DNA of 64,000 nt from positions 1,482,601-1,546,600 of the forward strand of contig NW_024726235.1 of the NCBI RefSeq assembly GCF_018991925.1, written 5' to 3'. Source of the stretch: Homarus americanus. Its lineage: Eukaryota > Arthropoda > Malacostraca > Decapoda > Nephropidae. The position numbers and the translations under genes were made by a program. Every line of letters begins with the position of its first letter. Within the stretch, counting starts at the first letter, position 1. A model generated the notes under the pieces. That model saw only the letters and a list, made by a program, of their open reading frames with translations. It was not told where the DNA came from and ran no database searches. This document shows positions 1 to 11,760 of the stretch, piece by piece.

Positions 1-189
1 GAGGGAGGGAGGGACCAATCACACTGTTACTCGCCATCACCATCTTCAACAAATCACGCCACTCATCTTATCTCTCTCATCCAACACGCCACTTATTTCA
101 GCGTGTGCGTGCGTTTGTGTGCGCATGCGTGTGTATATCTGTGCTTGCACGTGTGTGAAAGAAAACTTGAGGCAGGGAGGAAGTGGAGA

Positions 190-549
190 TGGAGTGTTCA
201 TGACGTAGGAAGGAAGGAAGGAAGGAAGGAGGTGCAAGAGGAGTGTTCATGACGTAGGAAGGAAGGAAGGAAGGAGGTGCAGGAGGAGTGTTCATGACGT
301 AGGAAGGAAGGAGGTGGAGTGTTCATGACGTAGGAAGGAAGGAGGTGGAGTGTTCATGACGTAGGAAGGAAGGAGGTGGAGTGTTCATGACGTAGGAAGG
401 AAGGAGGTGGAGTGTTCATGACGTAGGAAGGAAGGAGGTGGAGTGTTCATGACGTAGGAAGGAAGGAGGTGGAGTGTTCATGACGTAGGAAGGAAGGAGG
501 TGGAGTGTTCATGACGTAGGAAGGAAGGAGGTGGAGTGTTCATGACGCA
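190..549. repeat. 31-bp minisatellite array
   Basis: About eleven near-identical head-to-tail copies of a 31-bp unit built from GGAAGGAAGGAGGTGGAG followed by TGTTCATGACGTA. The first two or three copies are longer because of extra GGAA repeats, and the last one decays into CATGACGCAAG. Every unit carries TGACGTA, close to a CREB/ATF half-site. The region before it (1-189) is low-complexity and shows no gene. Confidence 0.95.
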
Positions 550-984
550 AGAAACAAGGACTCCCACCAGCCGTAAAAATTACTGCCTCTCTACCTCTCA
601 TATTGACTCGTGAGTAAGGTCGTCGCCCTCACCCCACGACCCCCGGACACAAACTCACCAAACTTCTCACCATAAATGACTCGTAACCGAAAATAAACAA
701 AATACACTTAACTGTTTAACTCGTGCTAAAACATTAAACCAGTAAGGTGCATTACTGCTTTATCACTTGCAACGAACATTTGTGAATACCAACCCTGGCT
801 CACCTCACGTCATCTCACTCCCTGACTTAAGATTGTATTGTGTATTGTAGAAATGAACAGAAGAAAAAATCTACAACTATAATAATAATAATAAGTGATC
901 AATATAGCAGTAAAGTATAATGCACTGTAGGTCGCAGGTAAAATTCACTTGATTAGTCTCTCTCTCTCTGTCTCTCTCTCTCAC
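550..984. other. Gene-free stretch
   Basis: Ordinary AT-rich sequence with a short (AAT)n near 880-893 and a CT run at 957-982. No ORF or RNA gene is visible. The CT run lies directly after the donor-like site of the possible minus-strand exon at 985-1074. Confidence 0.6.
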
Positions 985-1074
985 CTGACGAGGAAGGAGA
1001 CGGATGCCCCAGGGACGTTCCTCCTTCACCAGGTTCGAGGAGGATGACCCGGAGGGTTCACGAGAGAGACACGC
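985..1074 (-). CDS. Possible internal exon, unidentified
   Basis: Read on the minus strand, 90 bases lie between an AG (1076-1075) and a CAG|GTGAGAG donor (984-983). One frame is open throughout and gives a 30-residue Ser-rich peptide containing EPSGSSSSNLVKEERPWG. It would be a phase 0-0 exon. The strand is the same as the synaptotagmin-like exon at 5536-5697, so it could be a downstream exon of that gene. That exon leaves in phase 1, however, so the two cannot be joined directly. The acceptor has a poor pyrimidine tract. This is a splice-signal prediction only. Confidence 0.18.
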
Positions 1075-1146
1075 CTGAGTAATTTATTCTCTCCCTGGAC
1101 GACACCTCACCTTGGTAACAGAAACAGCTATTTTGTATGGCAACTG

Positions 1147-1689
<543 letters not shown>

Positions 1690-1739
1690 ACCGTATACAA
1701 AATGGTTTAGTCTCCTTGCATCCTTCATTGCCCGGCATC

Positions 1740-2141
1740 TCCCTCCTTCACTTGGCATTCCTTCCCGTTCTTGGCACTGGACTCCCTCCTGCCTGGCGCC
1801 TGGTGTATGGACCCTCAGTTGGCACCAGCCCCATCGTCTGACTCCCTCTTGGCACTACCTCTTACTGCCTGGCACTCTATCTTGCTTCCTGGCGAGTCCT
1901 CTTACTGTTCGATAATCCTTCATACTGTGGCACTCCTTCATACTGTGTGGCACTCCTTCATACTGTGTGGGACGCCATCATACTGCTTGACACTCCTCCA
2001 TGCGGCCTGGAACTTCCTCTTACGGCCTGGCAATCCCTCTTTTTGGTTGACATTCCTTTTTACTCCCTACACCTTTCTCTACGAGGTGGCACTCCCTTTT
2101 ACTGCCTGGCACTCCGTCTTTCTGCCTGGTACTCCTTCAGT
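1740..2141. repeat. Degenerate ~20-bp TGGCACTCC minisatellite
   Basis: Irregular repeats of CTGGCACTCC/TCTTACTGC spaced about 20-21 bp, best preserved around 1925-1975 where ACTCCTTCATACTGTGTGGC recurs. Units vary in length and sequence, so the array is old. The ORFs across it are accidental. Confidence 0.8.
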
Positions 2142-2427
2142 AACTGGGTCACGATGACCAGGCGTTGGTATCTGGGCTACACACAATCTGGGCCGCGGTG
2201 GCTGAAGGACGGGTTAAGACCCACCGAGTTAACACCACCAAGTCTGAGCCACACGATGATGGCACCACATTAGAGGCGCCGGGGGTACTGAAGCTACGGT
2301 ATTGAGGCTAAGATGTCAGAGGACGAGGTACTGAAGCCATGGTAATGAGGCCAAGATGCCAGGCGCCTTAACAATAGGCTCTGGCGTCGTTAAGTCAGAA
2401 GTTGAGGGTTACATGGGAGTCAGACTA

Positions 2428-2520
2428 CGGGCGAACATTTGTCTGTCGTAGCTTCCATGAGCGTATCATTGTTAGGTGGGAAGGAACGCCAGGTGTTGTT
2501 GATAGCTCGTGCTGGCGCCG
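2428..2520 (+). repeat. Dispersed repeat family, copy A
   Basis: This segment (GGGCGAACATTTGTCTG ... GATAGCTCGTGCTGGCGCC) resembles 11878-12080, which has GGGCGAACGTTCGTCTGG and, later, GATTGCTCGTGCTGG in the same order. Weaker relatives may lie at 14515-14590 and 16997-17050. No terminal repeats or coding capacity are evident, so the class is unknown. Confidence 0.6.
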
Positions 2521-3392
2521 TTTTTATGATGCAGGTCATAGAGAAACGCGCCTAGAGTGGAGCCAATCTAGCTGGTGCACTAAGTCCTGTGATTTAATCT
2601 CCTGAAGGCATCACTGAACCGAATGTTTTAAAGAGACTCACAATAAACGCAATTTTTGTCCACCTTCCCTTCCCATCTCCCCACCTCCCCCTCCGGGCCT
2701 AGTACTGTAAATGCCACGGGTGGAGATCAAAACAAAATTTATTCCTTTGATAAGTTATAGAGAAAAAACTTACTCTGCCTTGCTCAACTAGTGACTTTTT
2801 TTTATCAACATACAGGTATCTACAGGTAATACCAGGAATAACATCTTACAGGTGAGGCGGACCAGCGTTAAAACTAAGTCGTCACCGTTATAAAAATGAT
2901 GAGGGTTTTGTAATATATTTTCACTAAGTATTACTACACTGGTACCGACACCCCCCCCCCCCTGTACACTAGTCCAGGTACACTCAGGAATACATGAGCA
3001 CAATATGAGGTGCGCTGCCCGATGGTGGAGCAGCCCTTGGGTGGACTAACATCCTGCTAGGGCGGTGAAATAACTCAGTAGCTGCTGAATACTAAGAATC
3101 AGTGGATCAGGTCCTGACCAGCCTGTACCATTGTGTGAAAAATGGAAAATACTTTACTGAATGACTTAATGCAGTGTCTCGTGTAGCACCTGAGCTACTG
3201 ACACCTGAAGAATATTTTACGGGTCACTTTACAAAGATGTTATCAAAGGTGATGTTAGGGTGACTGCTGGGCTCTCCCTGCCTCTGACTTCAACCATACT
3301 CTCTCCACTTGACGTCACGAAGTAAGGCTGGCGCCATTTTGTCAACACATGGTGCTCACTAGGTGATACACCTGTTGTTACTACTAGGTGTA

Positions 3393-3395
<3 letters not shown>
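2521..3395. other. Gene-free stretch
   Basis: Unique-looking sequence with one C-run (2950-2962) and one palindromic CRE, TGACGTCA, at 3310-3317. No reading frame beyond chance length and no RNA gene seen. Confidence 0.5.

Positions 3396-3435
<40 letters not shown>
3396..3435. repeat. (GA)20 microsatellite
   Basis: Uninterrupted GA dinucleotide run. Confidence 0.98.
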
Positions 3436-3437
<2 letters not shown>

Positions 3438-3595
3438 GTGAGCGGGGGAGGGAGGGAGATGCGTCTCTTTAATACTGTGAAACTTTGACGAGAAAACCAC
3501 CAGCACTCTCACTCTCTCTCTCACTGTCTGTCTGTGAGTGAGTGAGTTAGGAGTAAATGAATAAGTGAATGAGCAGTTAATAAATGAGAGAGAGA

Positions 3596-3627
3596 GAGAG
3601 AGAGAGAGACTGTGTGTGTGTGTGTGT
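3596..3627. repeat. (GA)n-(TG)n compound microsatellite
   Basis: A GA run changes into a TG run around 3610. Confidence 0.95.
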
Positions 3628-3705
3628 ACCATAACATCACCTCCCCCCTCATAATCTACCTGTGCTATACACCAATCCACACAGGTAAACAAGGTCACCC
3701 ACCAC

Positions 3706-3895
3706 ATGACCCTGAACTCTGACCTCTAATAACCCCATCATGACCCTGAACTCTGACCTGATAAACTCATCATGACCCTGAACTCTGGCCTAATGACCTC
3801 TCTCCCCTTTGACCTCTAATAACCACTCGTGACCCTGAACTTTGACCTCCCGGCGGACTACTAACATGACCTTGAAACTTGTGACCTTTGACCCC
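3706..3895. repeat. ~34-bp ACCCTGAACTCTGACCTC minisatellite
   Basis: About five units of TGACCCTGAACTCTGACCTC plus a variable AATAACC/ATCA spacer, decaying to the right. It shares the word CCTGAACTCTGA with the 15-bp satellite at 13614-14084. A common origin is possible but not shown. Confidence 0.85.
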
Positions 3896-4055
3896 GGTTC
3901 ACGTCCTTCTTACGTAAACATGTTTAGTGACGTCATCCAGTATTGGTGTTGCGTATAGGTAGATAGATTAATGACAAATGGATTAACTGAAAAAAAAAAT
4001 GCTTCAATATAATGACGACAGTTCGAAATATTTTTTTTATTAATGTGTATCACCA

Positions 4056-4057
<2 letters not shown>

Positions 4058-4083
<26 letters not shown>
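4058..4083. repeat. (CAA)n microsatellite
   Basis: CAA trinucleotide run of about eight units. Confidence 0.95.
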
Positions 4084-4086
<3 letters not shown>

Positions 4087-4330
4087 TTCTCTGTTCTTTC
4101 CCTCATACACAGAACATGAACGACTTAAATCCTGGATAGAAATATGTCCAATGGTGAATCGTGAACAATGTAACTTATTAAAAAAAAATATAGTCACAAA
4201 TGTGGAAAGTTGTTCAATTTTGTTCTAGTTTTCTACAAGTTTTCCATGATTGGTGAGTGTTTCAGAGTTTCCCATGGTATTTATTTTATTTCCATGATTT
4301 TTACAGGATTTTTAATGACTGTAGGAACCC

Positions 4331-4610
4331 TGGAAAGAAGAGGACAGGGGAAGAAGGTGGATGCGAGGAGGAAGGGGGAGGAGGCAAGCAAATGAGGTGG
4401 GTGGGTTTTGAGGAGAAGGAGGAGGAGGAATAAGAGAAGAGGGAAGGAGGACTGGAAGAATGAGAGGAGAAATGACAAGAGGAAAGGAGGAAGAGCAAAG
4501 GAGGTATGAGAGGAGAAACAAGGACAGGAGAAAGATGAGAAGGGAGGAGGTGGTGAGGGGAAAGGTAAGGGTGGAGCAGGAAGGGAGGAAGAGGTGAGGG
4601 AGGCTGAGGT
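4331..4610. repeat. Polypurine (G/A) tract
   Basis: About 280 bases that are almost purely purine on the plus strand, built from GGAGGA/AAGG words without a strict period. A mirror-like purine tract of this length could form triplex (H-)DNA. Pyrimidine-strand ORFs rich in Ser, Pro and Leu come from composition alone. Confidence 0.85.
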
Positions 4611-4985
4611 GTGGCTGGTTACCATGACGACCATCAGACGCGGGTCACGTGCTACCTGCGTCAGGGCACCACGCGGGGTATCTCTCTCTCTCTCTCTACA
4701 TTCTGGGGTCTGCCGCAGGATGGTGAATAAATCTACTTCGTTGTAAAATTTTTCGTCACTGTTCTATAATGATACTTATATTTCATTGTATATTTCGGCC
4801 GCTATAGTTTTATAATGAAAATAAATAAATATCCACCTCATTATATATATACTTGGGCGCCAGTGTGTGGGATAATGAAGACCAGCCATTACTCGGTTCT
4901 ATATCAGGCCGCTAGCACCGTGCCGGAAACAGTTAGGTGCACGTGTTTTTACCTGTAAGTTTCCGAGAACCCAGACGAAAACCTC

Positions 4986-4987
<2 letters not shown>

Positions 4988-5040
<53 letters not shown>
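4988..5040. repeat. (GT)n microsatellite
   Basis: Uninterrupted GT run. Confidence 0.98.
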
Positions 5041-5044
<4 letters not shown>

Positions 5045-5535
5045 AGAAGTCCCGGATGCCTTCTGCCTTTCACACAACGCTCCGCCATATTGGAAAGCAA
5101 TAAGAAATTTCCAGACTGTTTAAAAAAAAATAATTGTGAAAATGAGAAAGTGTTTAGGTAGGCGTCCGGACCTAACGCTATTCCTGTACTAATTTCCTTT
5201 CACCTTGGAATGACGTCAGCCAGCCGTGGGTGACGTCCAATAAACCATGGCGACAGAGAACTCAACCAACTCGGGGGTTCCCATTCACAGAAGCTCGTAC
5301 GATCAAACATTATTATCTCGTAACTATAAGATATGATGAGTGGGGGTCTAACAAAGTATTCGTATATTGATTTTCCAGTCGTAATAGGAAGTTATCTTGG
5401 CTCACGTGAAGATTAGGCACTCCAGTTAATTTCACCAGAGGATTAATCACCCTAACGCTAGCCTAACCTAACCCTAGGTAGCGTTAGGGCGTTTAATTAT
5501 TAATTAATGACCAAAGAAGAACGACCAGGACTCAC
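5041..5535. other. Flank of the synaptotagmin-like exon, no feature seen
   Basis: On the minus strand this is the start of the intron after the 5536-5697 exon. It contains a TGACGTCA at 5211-5218 and a short CTAACCTAACCCTA block (5461-5475). No next exon is recognisable here. Confidence 0.5.
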
Positions 5536-5697
5536 CTAGTTCCTTGAGCTTGTCGGGCTTGGTGACGGGGTCGTCGCAGCAGGGGAAGCCGCCCACTGTG
5601 TAGAAGCAGAGTTTCTTGTTCAGGTAAAGAAACAGCACAAACAGGAACACTACGAACGCTGCCACCGCCCCTAGGAATGCTGTCGCCTCCACCGGCA
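5536..5697 (-). CDS. Synaptotagmin-14/16-like transmembrane exon (partial gene)
   Basis: This is a 162-base internal exon on the minus strand, the only coding segment here that I can assign to a family. A good acceptor (CTCCCTCCCACAG ending at 5698) precedes it and a consensus donor (CTAG|GTGAGT, GT at 5535-5534) follows. Both junctions are phase 1. It encodes about 54 residues: a short lead (PVEATAF), one strongly hydrophobic helix (LGAVAAFVVFLFVLFLYL), then the positively charged stop-transfer NKKLCF, VGGFPCC, and an acidic/lysine-rich stretch ending KLKEL. As I remember vertebrate SYT14 and SYT16, their N-terminal membrane segment is followed by a very similar FLYxNKKxCFxxVGGFP motif. By family knowledge these are single-pass membrane proteins with two C2 domains that lack the usual calcium-binding residues. 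The C2 exons are not visible in this window. The (GA)n at 5720-5785 lies in the upstream intron. A frame reading on past the donor is not real coding. Confidence 0.75.
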
Positions 5698-5718
5698 CTG
5701 TGGGAGGGAGAAAAGTAA

Positions 5719-5719
<1 letters not shown>

Positions 5720-5785
<66 letters not shown>
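5720..5785. repeat. (GA)33 microsatellite beside the exon
   Basis: Uninterrupted GA on the plus strand, hence CT on the strand of the synaptotagmin-like exon. It starts about 20 bases upstream of that exon's acceptor, so length variation could extend or disturb its pyrimidine tract. Confidence 0.97.
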
Positions 5786-5788
<3 letters not shown>

Positions 5789-5959
5789 TGACCTAACAAA
5801 CAGCTCATAAATAAACTAATTAATGTAGGGTCTTAATTTTACGTATATAAACATCAATTATCTTACTAATGAAACCTGAAGAATGAAACACAATTAATAA
5901 AAAAAAACTCATTCAGTATATAACTCCATTAACACGAGACCTACCAGTTAAGTACACCT

Positions 5960-6514
5960 TGATGGATGAATGAATGAATGAATGAATGAATGAATACCTT
6001 GATGAATGAATGAATGAATGAATGAATGAATACCTCGATGAAAGAATGAATGAATGAATGAATGAATACCTTACTGAATGAATGAATACCTCGATGAATG
6101 AATGAATACCTTACTGAATGAATGAATACCTCGATGAATGAATGAATGAATGAATGAAAGAATACCTTACTGAATGAATGAATACCTCGATGAATGAATG
6201 AATGAATGAATGAATGAATACCTTGATGAATGAATGAATGAATGAATACCTCGATGAATGAATGAAAGAATACCTTACTGAATGAATAAATACCTCGATG
6301 AATGAATGAATGAATGAAAGAATACCTCGATGAATGAATGAATGAGTGAATACCTTACTGAATGAATAAATACCTCGATGGATGAATGAATGAATGAATG
6401 AATGAATGAATACCTTGATGAATGAATGAATGAATGAATGAATGAATACCTTGATGAATGAATGAATGAATGAATGAATGAATGAATGAATACCTTGATG
6501 AATGAATGAATGAA
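5960..6514. repeat. (GAAT)n tract with ACCTTGATGAATG interruptions
   Basis: About 555 bases of GAAT tetranucleotide, broken every 20-50 bases by TACCTTGATGAATG, TACCTCGATG or TACCTTACTG. It is therefore a higher-order array rather than a plain microsatellite. Long minus frames of Phe-Ile-His-Ser come from the tetranucleotide. Confidence 0.97.
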
Positions 6515-6627
6515 GCCCCATAAAAATGAAACCCTCTGAGAATGAAACCTTTGAAGCTCTTAATCTCTTTCATTATATGGAAACCTTTTAAGAGTCGTGA
6601 CCCCTTCACCAGGTAATTTTAACAGAC

Positions 6628-6738
6628 GTTAACCCTTTATACATGTGTTGCTTGGAGACTTTAACCCTTTATACATGTGTTGCTTGGAGACTTTAACCCT
6701 TTATACATGTGTTGCTTGGAGACTTTAACCCTTTCAAC
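6628..6738. repeat. 32-bp tandem repeat, about 3.4 copies
   Basis: Unit GACTTTAACCCTTTATACAT followed by GTGTTGCTTGGA, three nearly perfect copies plus a partial fourth. It contains the TTAACCCTT word found in the dispersed GTTAAATCATCGTACTCAA motif. Confidence 0.93.
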
Positions 6739-6818
6739 ACACGTGTAATATTTGTAGGCTTTGCGGAGTAATATTTTGGAGACACCTGTTACACTACCTT
6801 TGGAAGCGACACACACAC

Positions 6819-6918
6819 NNNNNNNNNNNNNNNNNNNNNNNNNNNNNNNNNNNNNNNNNNNNNNNNNNNNNNNNNNNNNNNNNNNNNNNNNNNNNNNNNN
6901 NNNNNNNNNNNNNNNNNN
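6819..6918. other. Assembly gap (100 N)
   Basis: Exactly 100 N, a conventional unknown-size gap. ACACACAC on the left meets CCACCACCA on the right, so a collapsed simple repeat is the probable cause. Frames crossing it are meaningless. Confidence 0.99.
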
Positions 6919-7193
6919 CCACCACCACCACCACCACCACCAGCACAACAACAGAATTACAACCCGCGAAATAAATAAACAAATCCTATGAGGCTGACCA
7001 GGGCCTTGAGGCTGTCTTGTGGAGGTCGACCAGCCTACATCCTTTAAAAGCCAATGACCCCTGACCTCTGACCTCCGGGACCGACAGCTTACAGGAGGGT
7101 CACAGTGATTGGTGTCCAGTGTTGTGTCCTCGCCTCACCCCACTACTCAACTCCGTGTTATGTCTCTCTGTTGTGTTTAGTGAGTCTTGTTTG

Positions 7194-7214
7194 TTTGTGT
7201 GTGTGTGTGTGTGT

Positions 7215-7258
<44 letters not shown>

Positions 7259-7272
7259 GTGTGTGTGTGTAC
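7194..7272. repeat. (GT)n with GTGGT interruptions
   Basis: GT run interrupted by GTGGT and TATGTGG. Confidence 0.95.
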
Positions 7273-7340
7273 AAGTTCAGTGGTTTACAGCTGGCATGAC
7301 ACCGATTTTTCAGACCCACAGAGGAAATATAAATGTATTG

Positions 7341-7442
<102 letters not shown>

Positions 7443-7920
7443 TTGCTGCCTGGGGTCATTATGTCGACCCTTCCCACCGCCCTTCCCTCAAATCCGTCCC
7501 ACCACAGAGAGACCAGTCGGGGGATTGATGATGTATCACTCCACGATTGATTCAGAAATTAAAAATTGATGAAAATAGTGTAGAACAGTGGATACATCAA
7601 CCAGTGGTACAAAAGTCACGGCCGATGTCTATTCAATTGGGGTCTCACGTCAACACAACCATGTGGGAACAGCAGAGGGTTGTCTTGACCATACAAAGTG
7701 AGGTCTGAAAACATGGTGTGAAAAGTCCAGCTGACAGGTTAGAACTGCCGCTTCTGTGTCTTCGGGTCAAGAGAGACAATGGATGGAAGTGTCACAGTGC
7801 TATTATAAGCCACCCATCATGGTCACTCGGTACAGATCTGCTGCACCGTCCTCACGACCCGCCATCTTGGATCGGATCCCTGTCCACGTGCAGCTGTTCC
7901 AACACCGCAGCTATATCACG

Positions 7921-8129
7921 GCTACAGCACCAGCCACCCTACTGTAGTTACTGTAACTTGTATGTTTAATCGATGTTTTTCTCCTTTTTGTAATGAAAGC
8001 TTTTGTTAAGTGACCCACCACTTCCCGATGTTATCTTACGTAATCTATGATGTCTTTGTTTATTGTTTATGTTCAACCTTTGGCTAATATCTTCTCTTAA
8101 TAAACAGTTAATCATTATTATTATTATTA
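7921..8129 (+). mobile_element. Retroposon 3' end with (TTA)n tail, copy 1
   Basis: It shares with 24968-25261 a recognisable 3' module: TTGTATGTTYAAY, then TTCTCCTTTT.GTAATGAA.GC, then TGTTAAG.GACCCACC. Both copies finish with AATAAAC.GTTA and a TTA/ATT repeat, the tail type of many 5'-truncated non-LTR elements. The preceding 300 bases (7620-7920) may belong to the element but show no recognisable domain. Confidence 0.6.
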
Positions 8130-8550
8130 CACACAAAAACATTCACAAGAGATACCCATTATTATATGTGGCATTTTCAAACGCTCTTACGTCAAAAAAT
8201 CCTCGTAACTGGAGACAAAAGAAAGTATTCAACTGTCCGACTTAACCTAGAGCACACAATGACTCGGAGATACGACGAGAACAGGACACGTTCTATTCTT
8301 ACAAGGAGAGAGATGACGCTGAGAACTCCTGAGAGGCCACACACAAGGCTGCAAGGAAACGAGGCAAAATCAGAGAGAGACGCACACAGTTCCGGGAAGA
8401 CGCCACCAACACCCAGCGACGCACAAGGTTGCTACAGCCAACCTGCCCAGCCCGAGAGGGAAAGAGGGTAGCAACGTCCTCTCCTCTACCTACAACATTT
8501 GTAATCCTCATATCCTGGCAACTAACTCCCTTCGCTTCTCATCTTACCAG

Positions 8551-8670
<120 letters not shown>

Positions 8671-8792
8671 CAGCTGAAAAAAAAGGTTCCACATTTTACA
8701 ATCACGAAAATTCTATATCGACACGACTTACAGGAGACAAGCTATAAAACACCGTGTAGAGCGATAGTCACCCATCCGTGTTATTAATGTTA

Positions 8793-8861
8793 CTCGCTCA
8801 CTCACTCACTCACTCACTCACTCACTCAGTCTCACTCACTCACTCAGTCTCACTCACTCAC
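8793..8861. repeat. (CTCA)n microsatellite
   Basis: Tetranucleotide CTCA interrupted twice by CAGT. Confidence 0.95.
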
Positions 8862-9160
8862 AAAAATAATTGGACCAACACACAAAGCATTTCAAAACAT
8901 CCTCAAACGCCTTTAATTTTTGGATATCCTTTGACCAGACATCACCAAGGTTAGGTTATTACACAGAGTTATGAAGGGTGGTTAATACTGAGTCATAGCT
9001 GGAGTCACTGTTATTTTTTTTACATTAACTTAATATCCTTGGCACTGCACCGATATCCCACCTGAGACTGACTCCCTCAACCGCGTAAAAGTCTACGGTA
9101 ACCACGCGCCACATTTAACTAAGTTGGTTCCTATCATGCGTTGAAATTCTTCTGTGATGA

Positions 9161-9430
9161 ATTTAAGCCTTTAAGGACGATGATTTAAGCCTTTGAGGAC
9201 GATGATTTAAGGCTTTGAGGACGATGATTTAAGCCTTGAGGACGATGATTTAAGGCTTTGAGGACGATGATTTAAGCCTTGAGGACGATGATTTAAGCCT
9301 TGAGGACGATCTTTTAAGGCTTTGAGGACGATGATTTAAGGCTTTGAGGACGATGATTTAAGCCTTGAGGACGATGAATTAACCCCTTGAGGATGATGAT
9401 TTAACTCTATTGAGGACGATGACTTAACTC
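9161..9430 (-). repeat. 22-bp satellite GAGGACGATGATTTAAGCCTTT
   Basis: About twelve units of 21-23 bp. Its reverse complement (GGCTTAAATCATCGTCCTCA) is nearly the same as the GTTAAATCATCGTACTCAA motif scattered at 9431-9835, 12483-12600, 13070-13572, 43700-43985 and 59310-59480. I therefore treat it as the best-conserved, inverted-orientation member of that family. Confidence 0.9.
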
Positions 9431-9835
9431 CTTCACTACAATGTCATCTTCACTCTAGGAATTAAATCATTGTACTCAAGGGATTATTGTTGTACTCATT
9501 TGGTTAACCATTACACTTATGAGTTAAGATATCGTCCTCATTGAGTTAATTCACTGTACTCAGGGGTTGAGATCGCACTCAACAGGGTTAATAAATCTTA
9601 CTCAAGTGGCTAGTTCATTATACTCAGCGAACAGGCATCGTACTCAAAGGATTACAGCAATTCACTCACCTGGCAAACTCACTGTACTCACCGAACAAGA
9701 ATCGTATTCAAGGGATTACAACAATTCACTCACTTGGCTAACTCATGGCACTCAGCGGATTAGCATCGTACTCAAAATGGTTAAAACATCTTACATGACT
9801 CATTCACTATACAGTACTCAAGGGATTAATGTATA
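9431..9835 (+). repeat. Degenerate continuation of the 22-bp motif family
   Basis: Units such as ATCGTACTCAAAGGATTA, TCACTGTACTCA and ATCATTGTACTCAAGGGATT recur every 20-28 bases. The motif is now in the opposite orientation to 9161-9430, so the strand flips near 9440. Confidence 0.75.
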
Positions 9836-10028
9836 ACAAATGAAAAACGTTGGTTAAATAAGGGTAATACTGTCCAAACTAAACTAAAATAAAATTCATT
9901 TAATTACACAGTTTATAAATGAAATTCCGTTCCCCAAAACTAGACAATTCCTACTACAAGAATCCGACAATTCCCATTCCAAGGTCAATGTAAAACGCGA
10001 TCCCATTCCAGATGAATTTTCCTTCACG

Positions 10029-10162
10029 GTTCAGGGGATTCATTCCAAGGGACAGGTTTAACTCATTCCAGGGACCAAATCTAACTTATTCCAAGGGCCA
10101 GATCTAACCTATTCCAAGGGCCAGGTTTAACTCATTCCAAGGGCCAGAACTAACTCATTCCT
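10029..10162. repeat. 25-bp TTCCAAGGGCCAGATCTAAC minisatellite
   Basis: About five units of ATTCCAAGGGCCAG(G/A)T(T/C)TAACTC, with variation mainly in the middle. Confidence 0.9.
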
Positions 10163-10287
10163 TATTGCCCATATTCCAAGAGTCAGATAATTCCAGTTCC
10201 AGGATCCGGGTCAGGTAGACACTTCCGGTATGTGGCAGTAACCAGGGAGACGGCGACCTTTTCGTTAAGTCTTCCGCCACGGCTTCA

Positions 10288-10745
10288 TCACCCCCCCACA
10301 CATATACTCCCCCATTCCCACAACCCCCACTCCCCTGACCCCACTCCCGCAACCCCTCACTCCTCATAAACCCCCACTCCCATAAAACCCACTCCTAGCC
10401 CCACTCCCACCAACCCCCCCCACTCCAATAGCCCCCCCACTTACATAACCCCTCCCCACTCTCATAAACCCCACTCCCATAATCCCCCTCCTGCCCCACT
10501 CCAACAACAACCCCGACTTCCAACAACCCCCCCCACTCCCAATAACCCCCCCACTCCCACCTTCCCCTCCCTAGCCCCCCACTCACCAACCCTCCACTCC
10601 ACCAACCCCCACCCATAACCCCCACTCCCTGCCCCACTCAATAACCCCCACTCCAATAACCCCATCATAACCCCCCCTCCCATGTATCCCATAACTCCCA
10701 CTTCCATAATCCCCTCCTCCCCACAATCCCCCACCAACCCCATCT
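10288..10745. repeat. C-rich CCCCACTCCCATAA tract
   Basis: About 460 bases of irregular 14-17-bp C-rich repeats. The minus strand is G-rich with many GGGG runs and could form G-quadruplexes. The Gly-rich ORFs across it are compositional. Confidence 0.9.
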
Positions 10746-10976
10746 GCCCATCCATTACCGGTACACCACCACTACCACCATCACCACCACCACCACTACC
10801 TGGATTGAGGTAGTTGTCTATCTGCCCAGCCCAGGTGAATCTTTGTACGTTATTTAGGGGTTCAGCTTAAAGATGAACAGTTAACATGATACAGCTGGAT
10901 TCTGCTCATAAAAACGCACTATTATCGTCTCCTGTACACACATGGGCTCAAAACATAGTATCGTGTCCTGTGAATC

Positions 10977-11130
10977 CCTGAAATGAACCCCAAAACAGTA
11001 TTAGACCACATGTGAACCACCTGTGAATCTTCGAAATGAACCCAGAGCAGTATAATGCCATGTGAACCCTTAAAATGAACCCCAAAGCAGTATAATGGCA
11101 CGTGAACCCTTGAAATGAACCCTTAAGTGA
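10977..11130. repeat. ~38-40-bp tandem repeat, four copies
   Basis: Unit AAATGAACCCCAAAGCAGTA followed by TAATGGCACGTGAACCCTTG. The first copy is the most diverged, the last is truncated. Confidence 0.85.
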
Positions 11131-11139
11131 ACCAATTAT

Positions 11140-11760
11140 CTGAATGTCCATCATTTCTTCCATACCCACACCACACCACTTTCTCCGTACCCACCACCAC
11201 ACCATTACTACCACCACACCACTTTCTCTATACCCACTACCACACTATTACAAAACCATCATACCATCATTATTATTTCTGCCACTGCCACAAGCGCTGC
11301 AATGAATCTTCCTGTAATTTCACTCAATCACTCCATTATTGCTCAACACACTTCACAGCTGAACGATACACTACACTATGCACCACTCCACATACACGAT
11401 TGGGTTCACCACACAGCACTTGTCAAGGAACCTGAAGTTACGGCATCACAGAGTTCATCACCAGTTACCATATTTCTCCAAGACACTATCAACCATCAGA
11501 ACAGTTTACCATGTCACCATCAATCATCAGAACAGTTCACCATATCACTATTAAATCACCAATACTCTCCACCAAGTCTTTACGCACCTGGCTCACCATG
11601 CTTCAGAAAACACCACTTCACCAAGCTACCACACACTGCCACGTCCCTCGCCCCCATGCTCCGCCTAGACTCTGCACCATTATCCCACACGTCTCCACCC
11701 GGCTGGCGCACACGGTAACACCAGGAAGTCGCCAAAAGAACACAACTTGAGTGGTCGAAG
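11140..11760. other. ACC/CAC-rich stretch without a supported gene
   Basis: Begins with CCACCACACCA low-complexity DNA (11150-11260). Further on, AACCATCAGAACAGTTTACC is repeated in slightly changed form about 31 bases later (11489-11550). A 138-residue plus frame (11302-11718) is rich in His, Ser, Thr and Pro, shows no domain and is not called a gene. Confidence 0.5.

Noticed and set aside
1084..1138. A 33-base minus microexon (LPYKIAVSVTK) before the 985-1074 candidate
   Set aside because: Its acceptor would be the end of the (GT)n run and the intron to the next candidate would be only 36 bases, too short.
11302..11718. 138-codon plus frame
   Set aside because: His/Ser/Thr/Pro-rich product of CA-rich DNA with an internal ~31-bp duplication and no recognisable motif.
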